From Ilyonectria destructans (Eukaryota; Ascomycota; Sordariomycetes; Hypocreales; Nectriaceae), in contig JAHEWK010000005.1 in NCBI GenBank assembly GCA_020740775.1, positions 1,984,001 to 2,048,000 of the forward strand: a stretch of DNA of 64,000 nt, read 5' to 3'. Under the pieces are notes generated by a model. The model saw nothing but the letters and a program-made list of their open reading frames with translations, was not told where the DNA came from and did not search any database. Numbering within the stretch: the stretch's first letter is position 1; the number at the start of each line of letters is the position of its first letter. This document shows, one piece after another, positions 1 through 10,149 of this stretch. The translations under genes were made by a program, and so were the position numbers.

Positions 1-3000
1 GGCTCGGCTTGAGAAGGCTGGCAATCTCCCACAACACTGTCTCATCAAATCCATCGTCGTCGTCGTCGTCGCTCTCCGAGTAGTAGCTACCGTAGTCGCT
101 GTCTCCATCCTCCTCCGCCTCATAGTCCTCAAAGAACGACGTTGAGCCCGGTGCATTCCCACTGCCCATTGCGGACCGCTCCCGTCCCTGCCCCGTTGTC
201 ATCGTGCCGGCCATGGCCATCATGGTCAGCGGCCGAGCCGGGACAGAGGGCATGTCTGACATCTCACCCCAGGGAAATTGGAAGATCCCCAGAGTTCCAC
301 GCCTATCAAGGGGCTTGGGGCTCTCCAGAATGTCTGGCAGCAGAGTGATCCGCTTGCTCTTGCGTGGGGGCCTTTGAGTCGCCAGCCGGTTAACCTGTTG
401 CTCTATTACTGGCTCCATGGCGGGCTCCTGCTCCGGCTTGACCTGCAGCTGGACCTCGCCCCCAGAGACGGGACGCGACGTTGATCGCCAGACTCCATGC
501 TGCGAAAACCGGCGGTCAGATACGGGCTTCTCCCAGAGATGCGAGCTCTCGATTGTAAGAGGCTCCAAGTTTTGGTCAATCCGACGTCGGACCGTGTCTA
601 GAGCAATCTGACCAGGAACAATCTCTGAAGCCGCAGCTTTAGTTGCTGGGGTCCAAAGGAATGCCCGTGTAGCCCCAGATACTGCTGCATCAGAGGAAAT
701 GGGGCACCACAGCGTCTTGGCAGGGTGTGTATGCGCGACCCTAGACTCTCGGTCGTATTCGCTTCGGGCGGCGTCATCAGTCCATTGAGGAGCAGTCTTG
801 CTCAATGAAAATAAAGGCTCGCGTGAACCCGCAACCTGCAAGCTTTCTTTGTTGTTTGCCGCCTTAGTCGGCAGGTCTCCTCGGCTGCCCACGTATGCGG
901 TCTGGTCTCGGGCCAATGCTTGTTGCGACATGCCGCCATGGGTGGGGTCTGAAGCTTGAGATGAGGGGTGTCCAGTGTTGCCAGCAACCTGCTCCGGGAG
1001 CAATTGCCGGGATACCTGTGTCGTAGACGAGGCGGCCTGCAGATAGTCCTCTCTCAGTGGTGTAGCAAATGATCGACTGGCGCTCCCAAGCAGTGAATCT
1101 AGGTCTGGTGTAGCCGCAAACGTCGATTGCGAATCTCTAACCAGTAGCGTTCCCCGGAGTCCTTGCCATTGATGCTCTTGCTGGCCCAGCTCCATTTCGA
1201 GATTGGCTAAGAGGGTCATTCTCTCTCCTTGTCCGCTACTGGCCGATTCTCTGCCCGGATCCTCAAGTTTTCTCAGCTGCTCTTGAATCATGGCTAGCGC
1301 GTGCTCGGGGGACTCGAGCGGTGACACTTCAGCCTGAACTGCCATAGGCACCATGTTGGTCCTGTTGAGTAACAGCGGCGCTGGTGGAGGGACCTTTCGA
1401 GGTCTCACAATTTGTCCTCTGTCTGAGAATGACGGGCATTCTTCCCCGACGCGACGGTGCCATCCGTGTTCGCTCTCAGTAATTGCCTGTGATTCCTCAG
1501 CCGGTACGACACCGTGGTCCGCGGAGGTCTCCGCCATAACAGTCGAGGCCCCCATGTCCTCATCCCGGCCCTGTGGGGGCAGTGTGCCGACTGCGGTACC
1601 ATCATGTAGCAGATGCAGCTTCGGCACAGCTGGCACATCGACGGCTCGGGCTTTTTGCACATTGACAAATGTTCCTGGAGAGTGGATTGATCCCCAATTG
1701 ATTGAGGCCTCGTCATCTCGACTCCTTGCCTCGCTATAAGGGGAAAACATGCTCAAGTCCTCGGCCGGAAGAATAGGTGATGATCGTCGATCTGCTACGT
1801 TTTTGGATGAAGTCTTGTGCGTTGGCGACTTGGATACCTTCGGTTTCAGTTCGCGATTAGCGCTCTGGAGGTCGGTTGATTTGGCTTTCGAGGAGCTAAT
1901 ACTCTCTTGGGGTCGAGGGAAGTCTTCAAGCAAGATGGATATACTTTGGGTCGCTGCAGATGTTCTTGCCGATGCGTCTGTATGATACATGCTGTTACGT
2001 GGAGATGCCATGTCCACCTTGTCGTCCAACAGCATCATCGGCATGATGGGAACATCGGGTACTGATCGTGATCGTCTTCTCATGCTCCCTGCTATGCTTG
2101 ATCTTGCACTCCCGCTTTGCGGGTAGAACATGTCCATCTTCTCGTCCCAGGTCATGCTTCTGGCATCATCTGGCTGAGCCCGAAGTAGGATTCCGGCGCT
2201 TTTTGGCAGTGGCGGAAGTGCAAGAAGTTTGCCAGAATTCGGGACGGCCGGGAACATCATCAATGTCCTGGTCCGGGAAAGGCCATTAGAGAGTGATCGC
2301 TTGTGCTGGTGCATGTTTGGAGACCCTTCGGCAGGGAATATGGCGCGGTCAATCGAAGGCAGTCGAGGAATGGGCCTTGGCCTATGAACCATCGAAGCAG
2401 ACCGTGCTGGAGACTTCACCGACTGCTTATCTTTCACCGAGTCCACAACCCTCTTAACAGCAGCCGGGTTATTGTACTCGATACTCTTCATGAACATGAC
2501 AGTCTGATCCTGAGCCACTACTCGGTCCATATTTGGCATATTTATCCGAATTGCCCTGGGATTGCTTGGTAACCCAGATTTTGCTGGAGTGAGGGCTGGT
2601 ACATTTGTCGTGGAGGGGATTTTAGGACTTGGAAACTCCGGTCCCTCTCTGGAGGGTCGGATACCTTGTTTGGCCGACTCGGGTTCGAGCGGGAGAACCG
2701 GCTTTCGTGGATCCACTGGCAAGGAGAAGTTGACCTTAGACGGAGGAAACGGTGCATTTGGTAGAGGCTTCGTAAGCGAGGACATCCGATTTTGCTGGAG
2801 AGATGACATGCGAGTAGGGAACTGCGAGTCTTGTTGAGATGAACCACCAGTTTGCGGACGACGAGGATTTGCTGCTTGTGGCTGAGTGATATTTGTCGCC
2901 TGTCGAGGAGACCTTCGTCGAAGTTCTTCCATTCCCGGAGAGAGCATGGTGGCAGAGGTTGTCGCCATCGATTTCTCCATAGACGATAATTCAGGAACCT

Positions 3001-4538
3001 GGACCCCTCCTCCACCAGAGTATGAGTTTGCCACGGCATCGCCACTCGAGATTAGCGATTTCCTCTTGACCGCTTTGGCGGGTATTGGCGGTGGTTGAAG
3101 CTCCGTGCGAGACACAAACGATACTGAGGACCCCAACATGTGGCTTGCTTTCGTTCGATCCTTTTCGTTCTGCGCCGCGGTAGCCAAGTCGATAGTCGGG
3201 ATCTTCGTCATAACTTGTTGCTCGCTCGCTTCGCTCAAGATCGGGTTCGAGATGGTCAACTTCGTGCCCTTTCTCGTGACCATCCCAGGGCGTTTGTTGA
3301 TGTCCCTAGCTTCCATGCTGACCGGCAGTGTCTGTGATCTCATCGGAGGGAAGAACTGGCCTTGCACAGGAACACCTCCGATCCCGGTCGCAGCTTGTCC
3401 GGCATTCGGTCTTGCTATGACGGGAAGCTTGCCTGGCGGTCCTCTTGGTGCTGTCACGAGTTGGGAAGTCTGCAGTTGCGCTGCAGCTCTGAATGATGCA
3501 AGTGCGTCGTCCTTTAATTCTTCGTATCGGCTGGGGGGGAGCGTGGAGTCGCTTGTCGATATGTCTCGACTCTGCAACTGTCGAGTCGTATGGGGGCCTC
3601 GCATTGTTGCATCTTCGGTCATGCTAATAGAGTCTTCTTTAGAGGATACAAGACTGTCCTTGAACAGTGTCAAGACGCCTACAAATGGTAAGTGGAAGCC
3701 GTTCGATGGCGGCACTTTACATACCAATCAAGATCGAGAGACCAGTAGCGGGAACCGCAGTCCTAGTAATAACATCGGCTGACCTGATGCCCAGCATCAG
3801 GGGAGCGCTCATCTGTGGTTCTCGGTCAGAACTTGAATCTATGACGCAACGCTCATGCGAAAGACTCACCGCAGTCCAGATTCCCAAGCCAGCAATTGTT
3901 AAAAGGGCGGCCCTGCTCCGACTCGCTGTAGCCGTTCCTTGCTGCACATCTTTGAGCAATCCAAAGGAGATGACCCGGATCAGAATGACAGTCGTGAAAG
4001 CCAAGTCGGCGGCAAGGAGGACAACGCCGAAGGGCAAAAGCGATGTACTGGTAACGCAGACAGTATCGAGTTGGGGTCGCTGAAGCCCGACGAAGACGGC
4101 ACCGAGAATAAATCGCATGATGATGGCGCCTTGTGTGAGGAGGGATTCGGCTTGCGGAACCTGGCCATGGTGGTCGACAGCCCAAATTATGGCTTGTTGT
4201 AGGGATACCCGAGCGAGTTGGTCAAAGATGGAGGCGAACACGATGGCGACCTGGCATCCTGTTGATGAGTTTACGTTGATTAGGGTAGTAATGAAATCTG
4301 TTTGAGCCCACAGGGCGGAAGTAGCAAGGAAAGTAACGAGGACCAGCCTCAGGCCATCTCGTAACAGCGACGAGGCATGACCTTTAAGATATAGAAAGAC
4401 AGCGCCCGAGGCGGCATTGACAACTATGCCACTGTGTTCGTCGATTAGTCTGCGGGGTTTCTGGTGTTGGTCGATGGGTAGGTAGACTGACAAGGAAAAG
4501 GCCGCAGTCAAGGCCTGGGTGTTGATTGAGTCCGCCAT
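1..4538 (-). CDS. Large polytopic membrane protein with a long disordered tail, uncharacterised; C-terminus beyond the window
   Basis: Exons 4538..3725 and 3678..1 (continuing left) are separated by a 46-bp intron with a GTATGT donor, a CTTAC branch-like site and a TAG acceptor. I checked exon 2 for stops in this frame and found none over 3.67 kb, so at least 1,497 residues are encoded. I chose the ATG at 4538 because the frame further upstream offers only a TTG and this ATG has A at -3. About six hydrophobic segments lie near residues 60-78, 95-113, 137-153, 167-190, 210-226 and 250-268. The remaining 1,200 or more residues are Ser/Pro/Arg-rich and low in complexity, with an acidic Asp run followed by LWEIASLL at the edge. 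No catalytic motif is visible. The layout suggests a membrane anchor with a cytoplasmic scaffold tail, but that is inference. I do not recognise a named family. Confidence 0.85.
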
Positions 4539-7338
4539 GATGGCATCCGGGGCATCTGGTTCGGTATAAGAAGGCAAGATAAGAGTAGATCCCAGTCAAT
4601 GAGAAAGACAGAATAGAAAGAAGCAATTAGATGAAACGGATTAAAGTGCCATGGAACAAATGAAAGATGAAGGCATCGCGAGCGATAGTCACTGCGCCAT
4701 TGGGTATCGGTACAAGCCCCGACGAAGGAGAGACAGTACGAGACAAGGAGAGACAATGAGAATGAAAGGGAAAAGAAACTGTAAAGGAACAGCGTTGCGT
4801 TGCGTGTCTGACACCTTGGGCAGACAACCCAGAGCATTGGGTTAGAACGGGAGGATGGGGTGCGCTTGCACCCGTCTGGGCAAAATGGGGGTCTCAAACA
4901 AGCGACCTCAGGTCAAACAGGTCCGTGTTCGAGCCGGCTCTGGAGGTTCGCGATAATCAAGCACGGTAGGGAGCATGATTGGGCCACTGGGCGAGGCTGA
5001 GAGGAGTCGGTAGCGCGTCGACGGTAGTATCGTTTCATGTGAAACTCGGGGTGTCGAGAAACAGCATGGATCTGTAACGGCGAAGAACCTGAGACGAGCG
5101 GAAGGGCCGGTGGCCACCGCGCCAGATGGACGAAATACACTGGGGGATCGATAATGCCTTGGGTCCTAGGCATAGCGAAAGGTCTTAATCGGGTGTGCGC
5201 CCACACGTCGTCTCTGTCTTAGGGCTCCATTTCCGTCTGGTCTCCGTTGCTGTCGGAATACTGGTGGGCGACACCAGCTACCCAGTGGACGGGAGCGTCG
5301 CGACAGGCCGGGGCCCGCCTGCTGAGGTGACATGTAAAACCATGGCCAAGCCGGATCGCCGTTGCCAAGTGGGTGACGGTTGGAGGCGATACATACGGAC
5401 CATCAGAAGTGTCGAAATCCTCCATCCGGCGAGCAAACGAAAGAAGCAACGGAAAGAAAAATAGAAGAAAGAAATCAATCGACCCGTCGGGCACAACAGG
5501 AAGAATAGACGCCCAGCGGCAAGACACGAGCCCTTCGGACTGTGACCGAGAGTCGGGACGCAGACGACGGGGGGACCCGGCTGCTGGTGCGCAGTAGCGT
5601 CACCCGTCATGCAACGGCAGGCAGGGGGCTTTCCCGCCTGGGGGCAATGGGGACGGTTTTCCCAATTGGGCTAGGAAAATGAGTTCCTTCGGAGAACGGT
5701 TCAAGACGGGCGAAATGTCCATGCCCTGTGGTGCTGGCGGCGACGGGCTCCAAGATATGTTGTATTCTGGCTGTGGTTGTGGAGGTTGTGGAGGTTGAGG
5801 TTGTTGAGCCGGTGCGACGGTAGGTTGTATTCGCGGGTGGTGAGGTGGAAGGAGGCAGGTGCTGCGTGGCACGAAAATCACCGATGCGCCTGTAACACTG
5901 CATCATCAGACCTCACCTGTCGACACCTGCACCCCGCCTGTCCAAGACGGGTCCTACACAGGTTGCGCCTGTTTCTCAACGCACCACCGCCACTCGCAGA
6001 GAGCTTTGGTTATCGTCGAGTCCACCAGACCGCACGTGCTCTAGACATGCAGCAGTAGTAGACGGCATGACAATGCTTTGTCGAGCCAGCGGCCTCCGAC
6101 TGGAGTTGGGCAGCTTGGCATTGTGTCAAGGTTGGCTAGGGCTAAGCTTCTCCTCCATCAACCCGAACATCCCACGCATCTGCTTACCCTGGACCACAAC
6201 ACTGCAATATCTGTTGTACTGCACACAGTATCGGGTTTCTTTTCACTGTCTGGATCAATTGGTATTGTCTTGTATCGCCATGTCACTTACACGAATGTGT
6301 CGGTTTTTGATGCCAGAATATCAGCATTCACCTTCCATCTCATCACCCACCCTCCCTCACACTCACATCGACAATTAGTCACCACCCACGCCCTTAATAC
6401 TACAATAGCCATTTCATTACATACATGGCGTCTTAAACCACCTCTCATCTCGCCTTGACTCCCGGTCCTTGCCGGTTGCCTTTCACTCATTTGACCGGCC
6501 CGGCCATGCTGTAATTACACATTAACGCAGGTGAACCATCCCCAGAACGGGGCGTCCGTCCGCCGTCCAAACCCACTCCGTCCCGCCCACATCTCAAATC
6601 GTCACCTAACACTCCCAGCCGAGTCGGCGAGCTGCATCCGGAGCGGCGCAGGCAATTATTGTATAAGGAAGTTCCGTTATCGTAAAAAATGGTGACTCTA
6701 TCTACTTGCCTGTCATGGTTAGCACCATGGCTCGTCCCTGACGACTAGTTGGGCAGTCTGGGACCGATCGTGGATCTGCAGCTAAATTAGGTGCTTCGAC
6801 GCCCTCTGTAAACCACTAAACCACCCATTTTACGTCCCACCACTTCCCCGCGAATTTGACTCGCCAATCGCCGCCCGCGTGATGGTCAGATGCCGGTCCA
6901 GCCGCACGACGACGACGTTGCAGGCCCATTCGACTCGGGCAGAGATGGAAGGGAACCAGCCTGGTACAAAGTTGACATACGTAGACGCAAGCGTACTCCC
7001 GTACCTACGAGGTTACTTACACAGCATATGCACAGATTGTTCTCCGCCATGTGGCTACTCCGCCTCTCATTCCATCACGGTGCAGTTCCGCTATCTTGAT
7101 CCCGTCTAGATGAGTCAAGCTAGCAGTCCGTAGCCACAGCATCTCGGTTCCGAAGTGATAACTTATCGTTGTTAGCTTCTACATATAAGACCACCGTCGC
7201 CTCTGCTGCAGGATTATGAGCTGAGACATACCAGACCAGACCCAACATCACCACTGCAACGTCTCATTCACTTTATCTCACACAATCACCCTCAACCACA
7301 TTTACTCAACCTCCCAACACCTCGCAACAGCCGCAGCC
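4539..7338. other. Gene-free spacer between two divergent genes
   Basis: No reading frame here shows recognisable protein motifs, a good ATG and splice continuity together. The stretch contains GT-rich repeats around 5770-5805 and C-rich patches, and probably holds the promoters and leaders of the genes at 4538 (minus) and 7339 (plus). Nothing else could be supported. Confidence 0.6.
7156..7190 (+). promoter_or_regulatory. TATA-like element and inverted GATA pair upstream of the PNPOx-like gene
   Basis: TATAAGA at 7184-7190 lies about 155 bp upstream of the ATG at 7339. Just before it, TGATAA (7156-7161) and TTATCG (7163-7168) form a head-to-head pair of GATA-factor core sites separated by one base. 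Fungal GATA regulators such as AreA/NIT2 bind HGATAR; regulation of this gene by them is only an inference. Confidence 0.35.
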
Positions 7339-8127
7339 ATGGGCCGCTACGACCTTGAATACCCCAAAGAGGCCACTAACACGGTCAAGCGCCTCAACGA
7401 CCGCGGTGTCTACGCGCTCGAGTCAATCCACGGCATCGTCAACTCTTGCCAGATCCTGCACGTCTCCTTCACCACGCCATCCCAGCCCTTCCCCGTCATC
7501 CTCCCCATGATCGGCCAGATGGGCTCATTCGAACGTCCTAGCGCCGACCTTGGCGACCCCCTGGACCTCTACCTCCACGGATACGTCTCCTCGCGCATCA
7601 TGAATCTCGGCCGAGCCGGCTCTGAGGGCGAGGAGGCCAAGGGGATGCCCGTGTGTGTCGCCGCGTCCCATGTTGACGGCCTTGTCCTTGCGATATCCTC
7701 ATTTTCTCACAGCTACAACTATCGCTCCGCTGTGCTGTTCGGACATGCCACGCTCGTGACAGATGAGGCGGAAAAGATGTATGCCATGGAACTCATCACA
7801 GACAGCGTTGTCCCTGACCGCTGGCGCCACACTCGCTTGCCGCCTACCAGTGCCGAGCTCCAGAGTACCGGTATTCTCAGGGTTCGGATTGCCTCCGGAA
7901 GCGCAAAGGTCCGCGCCGGCCAGGCCCACGACGATAAGCACGATATGGAGAATGAGACTGTGCGGGACTCGGTCTGGACTGGTGTCCTGCCTATTCACCA
8001 GACCATGAGCGAGCCAGTTGCGAGCCCGTATAACCGCGCCGACGTGCCTGGCTACATCTCTGACTTTGCCAATGACTTTAACGGAGACAACAAGCAACTG
8101 TCTCTTGACGCCGCAAAGGACCAATAA
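7339..8127 (+). CDS. PNPOx-like flavin-nucleotide-binding protein
   Basis: A single 262-residue exon with ATG in a GCCATGG context. The N-terminal half reads as a split-barrel pyridoxamine-5'-phosphate-oxidase-like fold: a conserved N-terminal lead (YDLEYPKEAT), a strand containing YALESIHGIVNSCQILHVSF, then PFPVILPMIGQ, a loop with LYLHGYVSSRIMN, a VCVAASHVDGLVLA strand, and HSYNYRSAVLFGHATLV. This resembles the Pyridox_ox_2/NimA-like group, soluble proteins that bind FMN or related flavins; the substrate is unknown. The last 80 residues, after the ITDSVVPDRW element, are a fungal-type extension. The gene converges on the spermidine-synthase-like gene with only 158 bp between stops, and an AATAAA overlaps its stop codon. 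It is unlikely to be a true PNP oxidase of vitamin B6 synthesis. Confidence 0.85.
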   Translation: MGRYDLEYPKEATNTVKRLNDRGVYALESIHGIVNSCQILHVSFTTPSQPFPVILPMIGQMGSFERPSADLGDPLDLYLHGYVSSRIMNLGRAGSEGEEAKGMPVCVAASHVDGLVLAISSFSHSYNYRSAVLFGHATLVTDEAEKMYAMELITDSVVPDRWRHTRLPPTSAELQSTGILRVRIASGSAKVRAGQAHDDKHDMENETVRDSVWTGVLPIHQTMSEPVASPYNRADVPGYISDFANDFNGDNKQLSLDAAKDQ

Positions 8128-8285
8128 AAGATATTATAGAAGACGTTGAGTAAGAGTCTTGGAGACGGAGTTGCGCTCTGTAGTTATGGTGCTCTGAATT
8201 GAATGCTAGATTACCAGCCATATCGGTGATAAAATACTACTTGGTACATAGGTTCTTGATTAGGAAAGAAATACAATGGTTTTCT

Positions 8286-10149
8286 TCACCACATCTCCCA
8301 GATCTTGGCGGGAATAACGGTCCTCATGATTGTCCAATGACCCGTCGCGCTCTTCTCGTGCATCTTGGTCACCTTGGCAGTGTTGTTCTTCGTGAGGATG
8401 CTCTTGTCGTCACCCTCGAGCCACACAGACGAGGGGATTTCGTGACGCGGCTCCAGGAAGACATGACGCGAGCGGCTCTCGTGGTAGTCCTCCCGAACCG
8501 GCTGGCGGAAAGTCAGATCACCGGGAGTCTTTTGGCAGAAGATGACCATGTTGATGAAATCATTTCCCCATGCCTCGACCGTCTTTTCAACCCGGGGGGC
8601 CTCACGGAAGACGCGGCAGGAGGGGAAGACCTTCGTGATGGTACGGATGATCATCTTGGGAGTAGGGGCGGCAAAGTCACCGGCATAGTTCTGGAAAGGA
8701 GTTAGTGTCGAATATCACTCGGTGTACGATCCATGCAAATAAACCTACAATGGCAATGGATCCGTCGTCCTTCAACAGAGCGTTCAGACCCTGGAAAAAG
8801 TCCAGCGTGAAGAGATCGACCGGCTCTGCGCCGCCAGTAAAGACATCATGGACGATGTAGTCAAACTTGGTGGTCGATTCATTGGCCAACTTGGCTGTGT
8901 AGCTGACGGCGTCGGCGATAACAGGTGGGTTGTTTTCGCGAAGGTCAAAGTACTTGCCAGCAAACTCGTGCACAACGGGGTCAATTTCGATAACAGTGGT
9001 GTCGATGCCATGGGTGACGAAAGAAGAGGGCGTAGTTCCGATACCAAGACCGCTGCATCATTGGTGTTAGCAAACCAGCTCCCTAGGCGTCTTGCGAAGC
9101 ACTTACATAACGAGGGCGTTGGCTTCACTGCTCACAACCGGGACCTCCCTCTCGACGAGTCGAACAGCCTCAAGCATGACGAAAACGCCATAAATCGGCT
9201 CAGAGATGATGGGTCCCTTATAGCGCACCCACTCGCCTCCCAGAAGACTGTGGTCACAACGCAGAACTCTGACTCCCTTGTCAAGGTCCTCGAGGACGGA
9301 GACGTACCCCGTCAGCGATTCACGGCGATCCAACAGGGTCCACTTCTCCGCCAGCAAAGTGTTGTTCAGCGAGTTTGTTGCCATGGGCGTCATGACGTGA
9401 GTGTTGAGCACTGCGGTGTGAAGGAGGGCAGGGATAGCCAGCACGAGATACTTGGACGGGGCGAGGACAGAGTATGTCGCTGCGAGGAGCAATTGCAGTC
9501 CGATGCGAGTCAGAACAAATGACTTTCCAATAAAGGGTTGAAGTTGCGAACCAGCAACTCGCTCCGCAAACTTGAAGAATCCCCAGGAGCCGATGCCTGG
9601 CGCCGCATCGGCCACGAATTGCGGCAACACGCCGAGCTCCGCTTGCTCAAGGTAATTAGCCACGCATGCCGCAGACACGGCGGCCAGGGGGAACACAGTC
9701 AACCCTTCAATGGCAACAGGACCCCACCATGAGCCGAGTTTGTCGCCGTACGGGCCGAGGAGGAACTGCACAATGGGGAAGTGCAGCGCCACGAGCGGCA
9801 GAAGCAGCTCGGTGGAGAAGGGCAGCATGCGGTTCAGGAACAGGTTGCCAGCCCAGCCAATGAAGCAGCCAGCCATGATTACGGGCGAGTGTGGGATGGC
9901 CGCAGGGATGGAGCCGAAGACGGGCGAGAGAGCGAGCTGGGAGGCGTTGGAGGCGACGCCGAGAAGACCCAGCACGATGGCCACCTTGAGGTAGAGGGAC
10001 GCTTGTCCCAGAGTGCTGTTGCTCCAGCTGTCGTCCTTGGCCTTGGCCGCGAGGTTCTTGAGCTCCTTCTCGAAGCGCTGGGGCGAGATGCTGTCTGGCG
10101 CACCAGTCGCCTTGGGCGATGCCGCGGCAGTCTTCTTCTTGGGAGCCAT
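8286..10149 (-). CDS. Membrane-anchored spermine/spermidine-synthase-like protein
   Basis: Three exons: 10149..9107, 9052..8749 and 8690..8286, with introns of 54 and 58 bp (GTAAGT and GTAGGT donors, CAG acceptors), giving 583 residues. The Lys/Ala-rich N-terminus is followed by several hydrophobic segments between about residues 50 and 265. The soluble C-terminal half carries a methyltransferase-type SAM motif GLGIGTT (349-355), VIEIDP (368-373) and HDVFTGG (416-422), the layout of the spermidine synthase superfamily. The first splice joins codon ATC to give LVIGLGIG exactly at the SAM motif. Proteins with a polytopic N-terminus and a synthase-like C-terminus exist in many ascomycetes, but their substrate is not established and the protein need not make polyamines. 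The first and last exons overlap spurious frames on the other strand. Confidence 0.88.

Noticed and set aside
3105..3782. 225-codon plus frame inside the large minus-strand gene
   Set aside because: It has no ATG (it would start at GTG) and overlaps the exon-intron boundary of a minus-strand gene whose frame is stop-free for 3.67 kb.
4915..4965. GTGTTCGAGCC, resembling a tRNA T loop
   Set aside because: No A box at the right distance and no pairing T stem or acceptor stem on either strand.
8848..9522. 224-codon plus frame
   Set aside because: Antisense to exons of the spermidine-synthase-like gene; it crosses that gene's splice sites and has no motifs.
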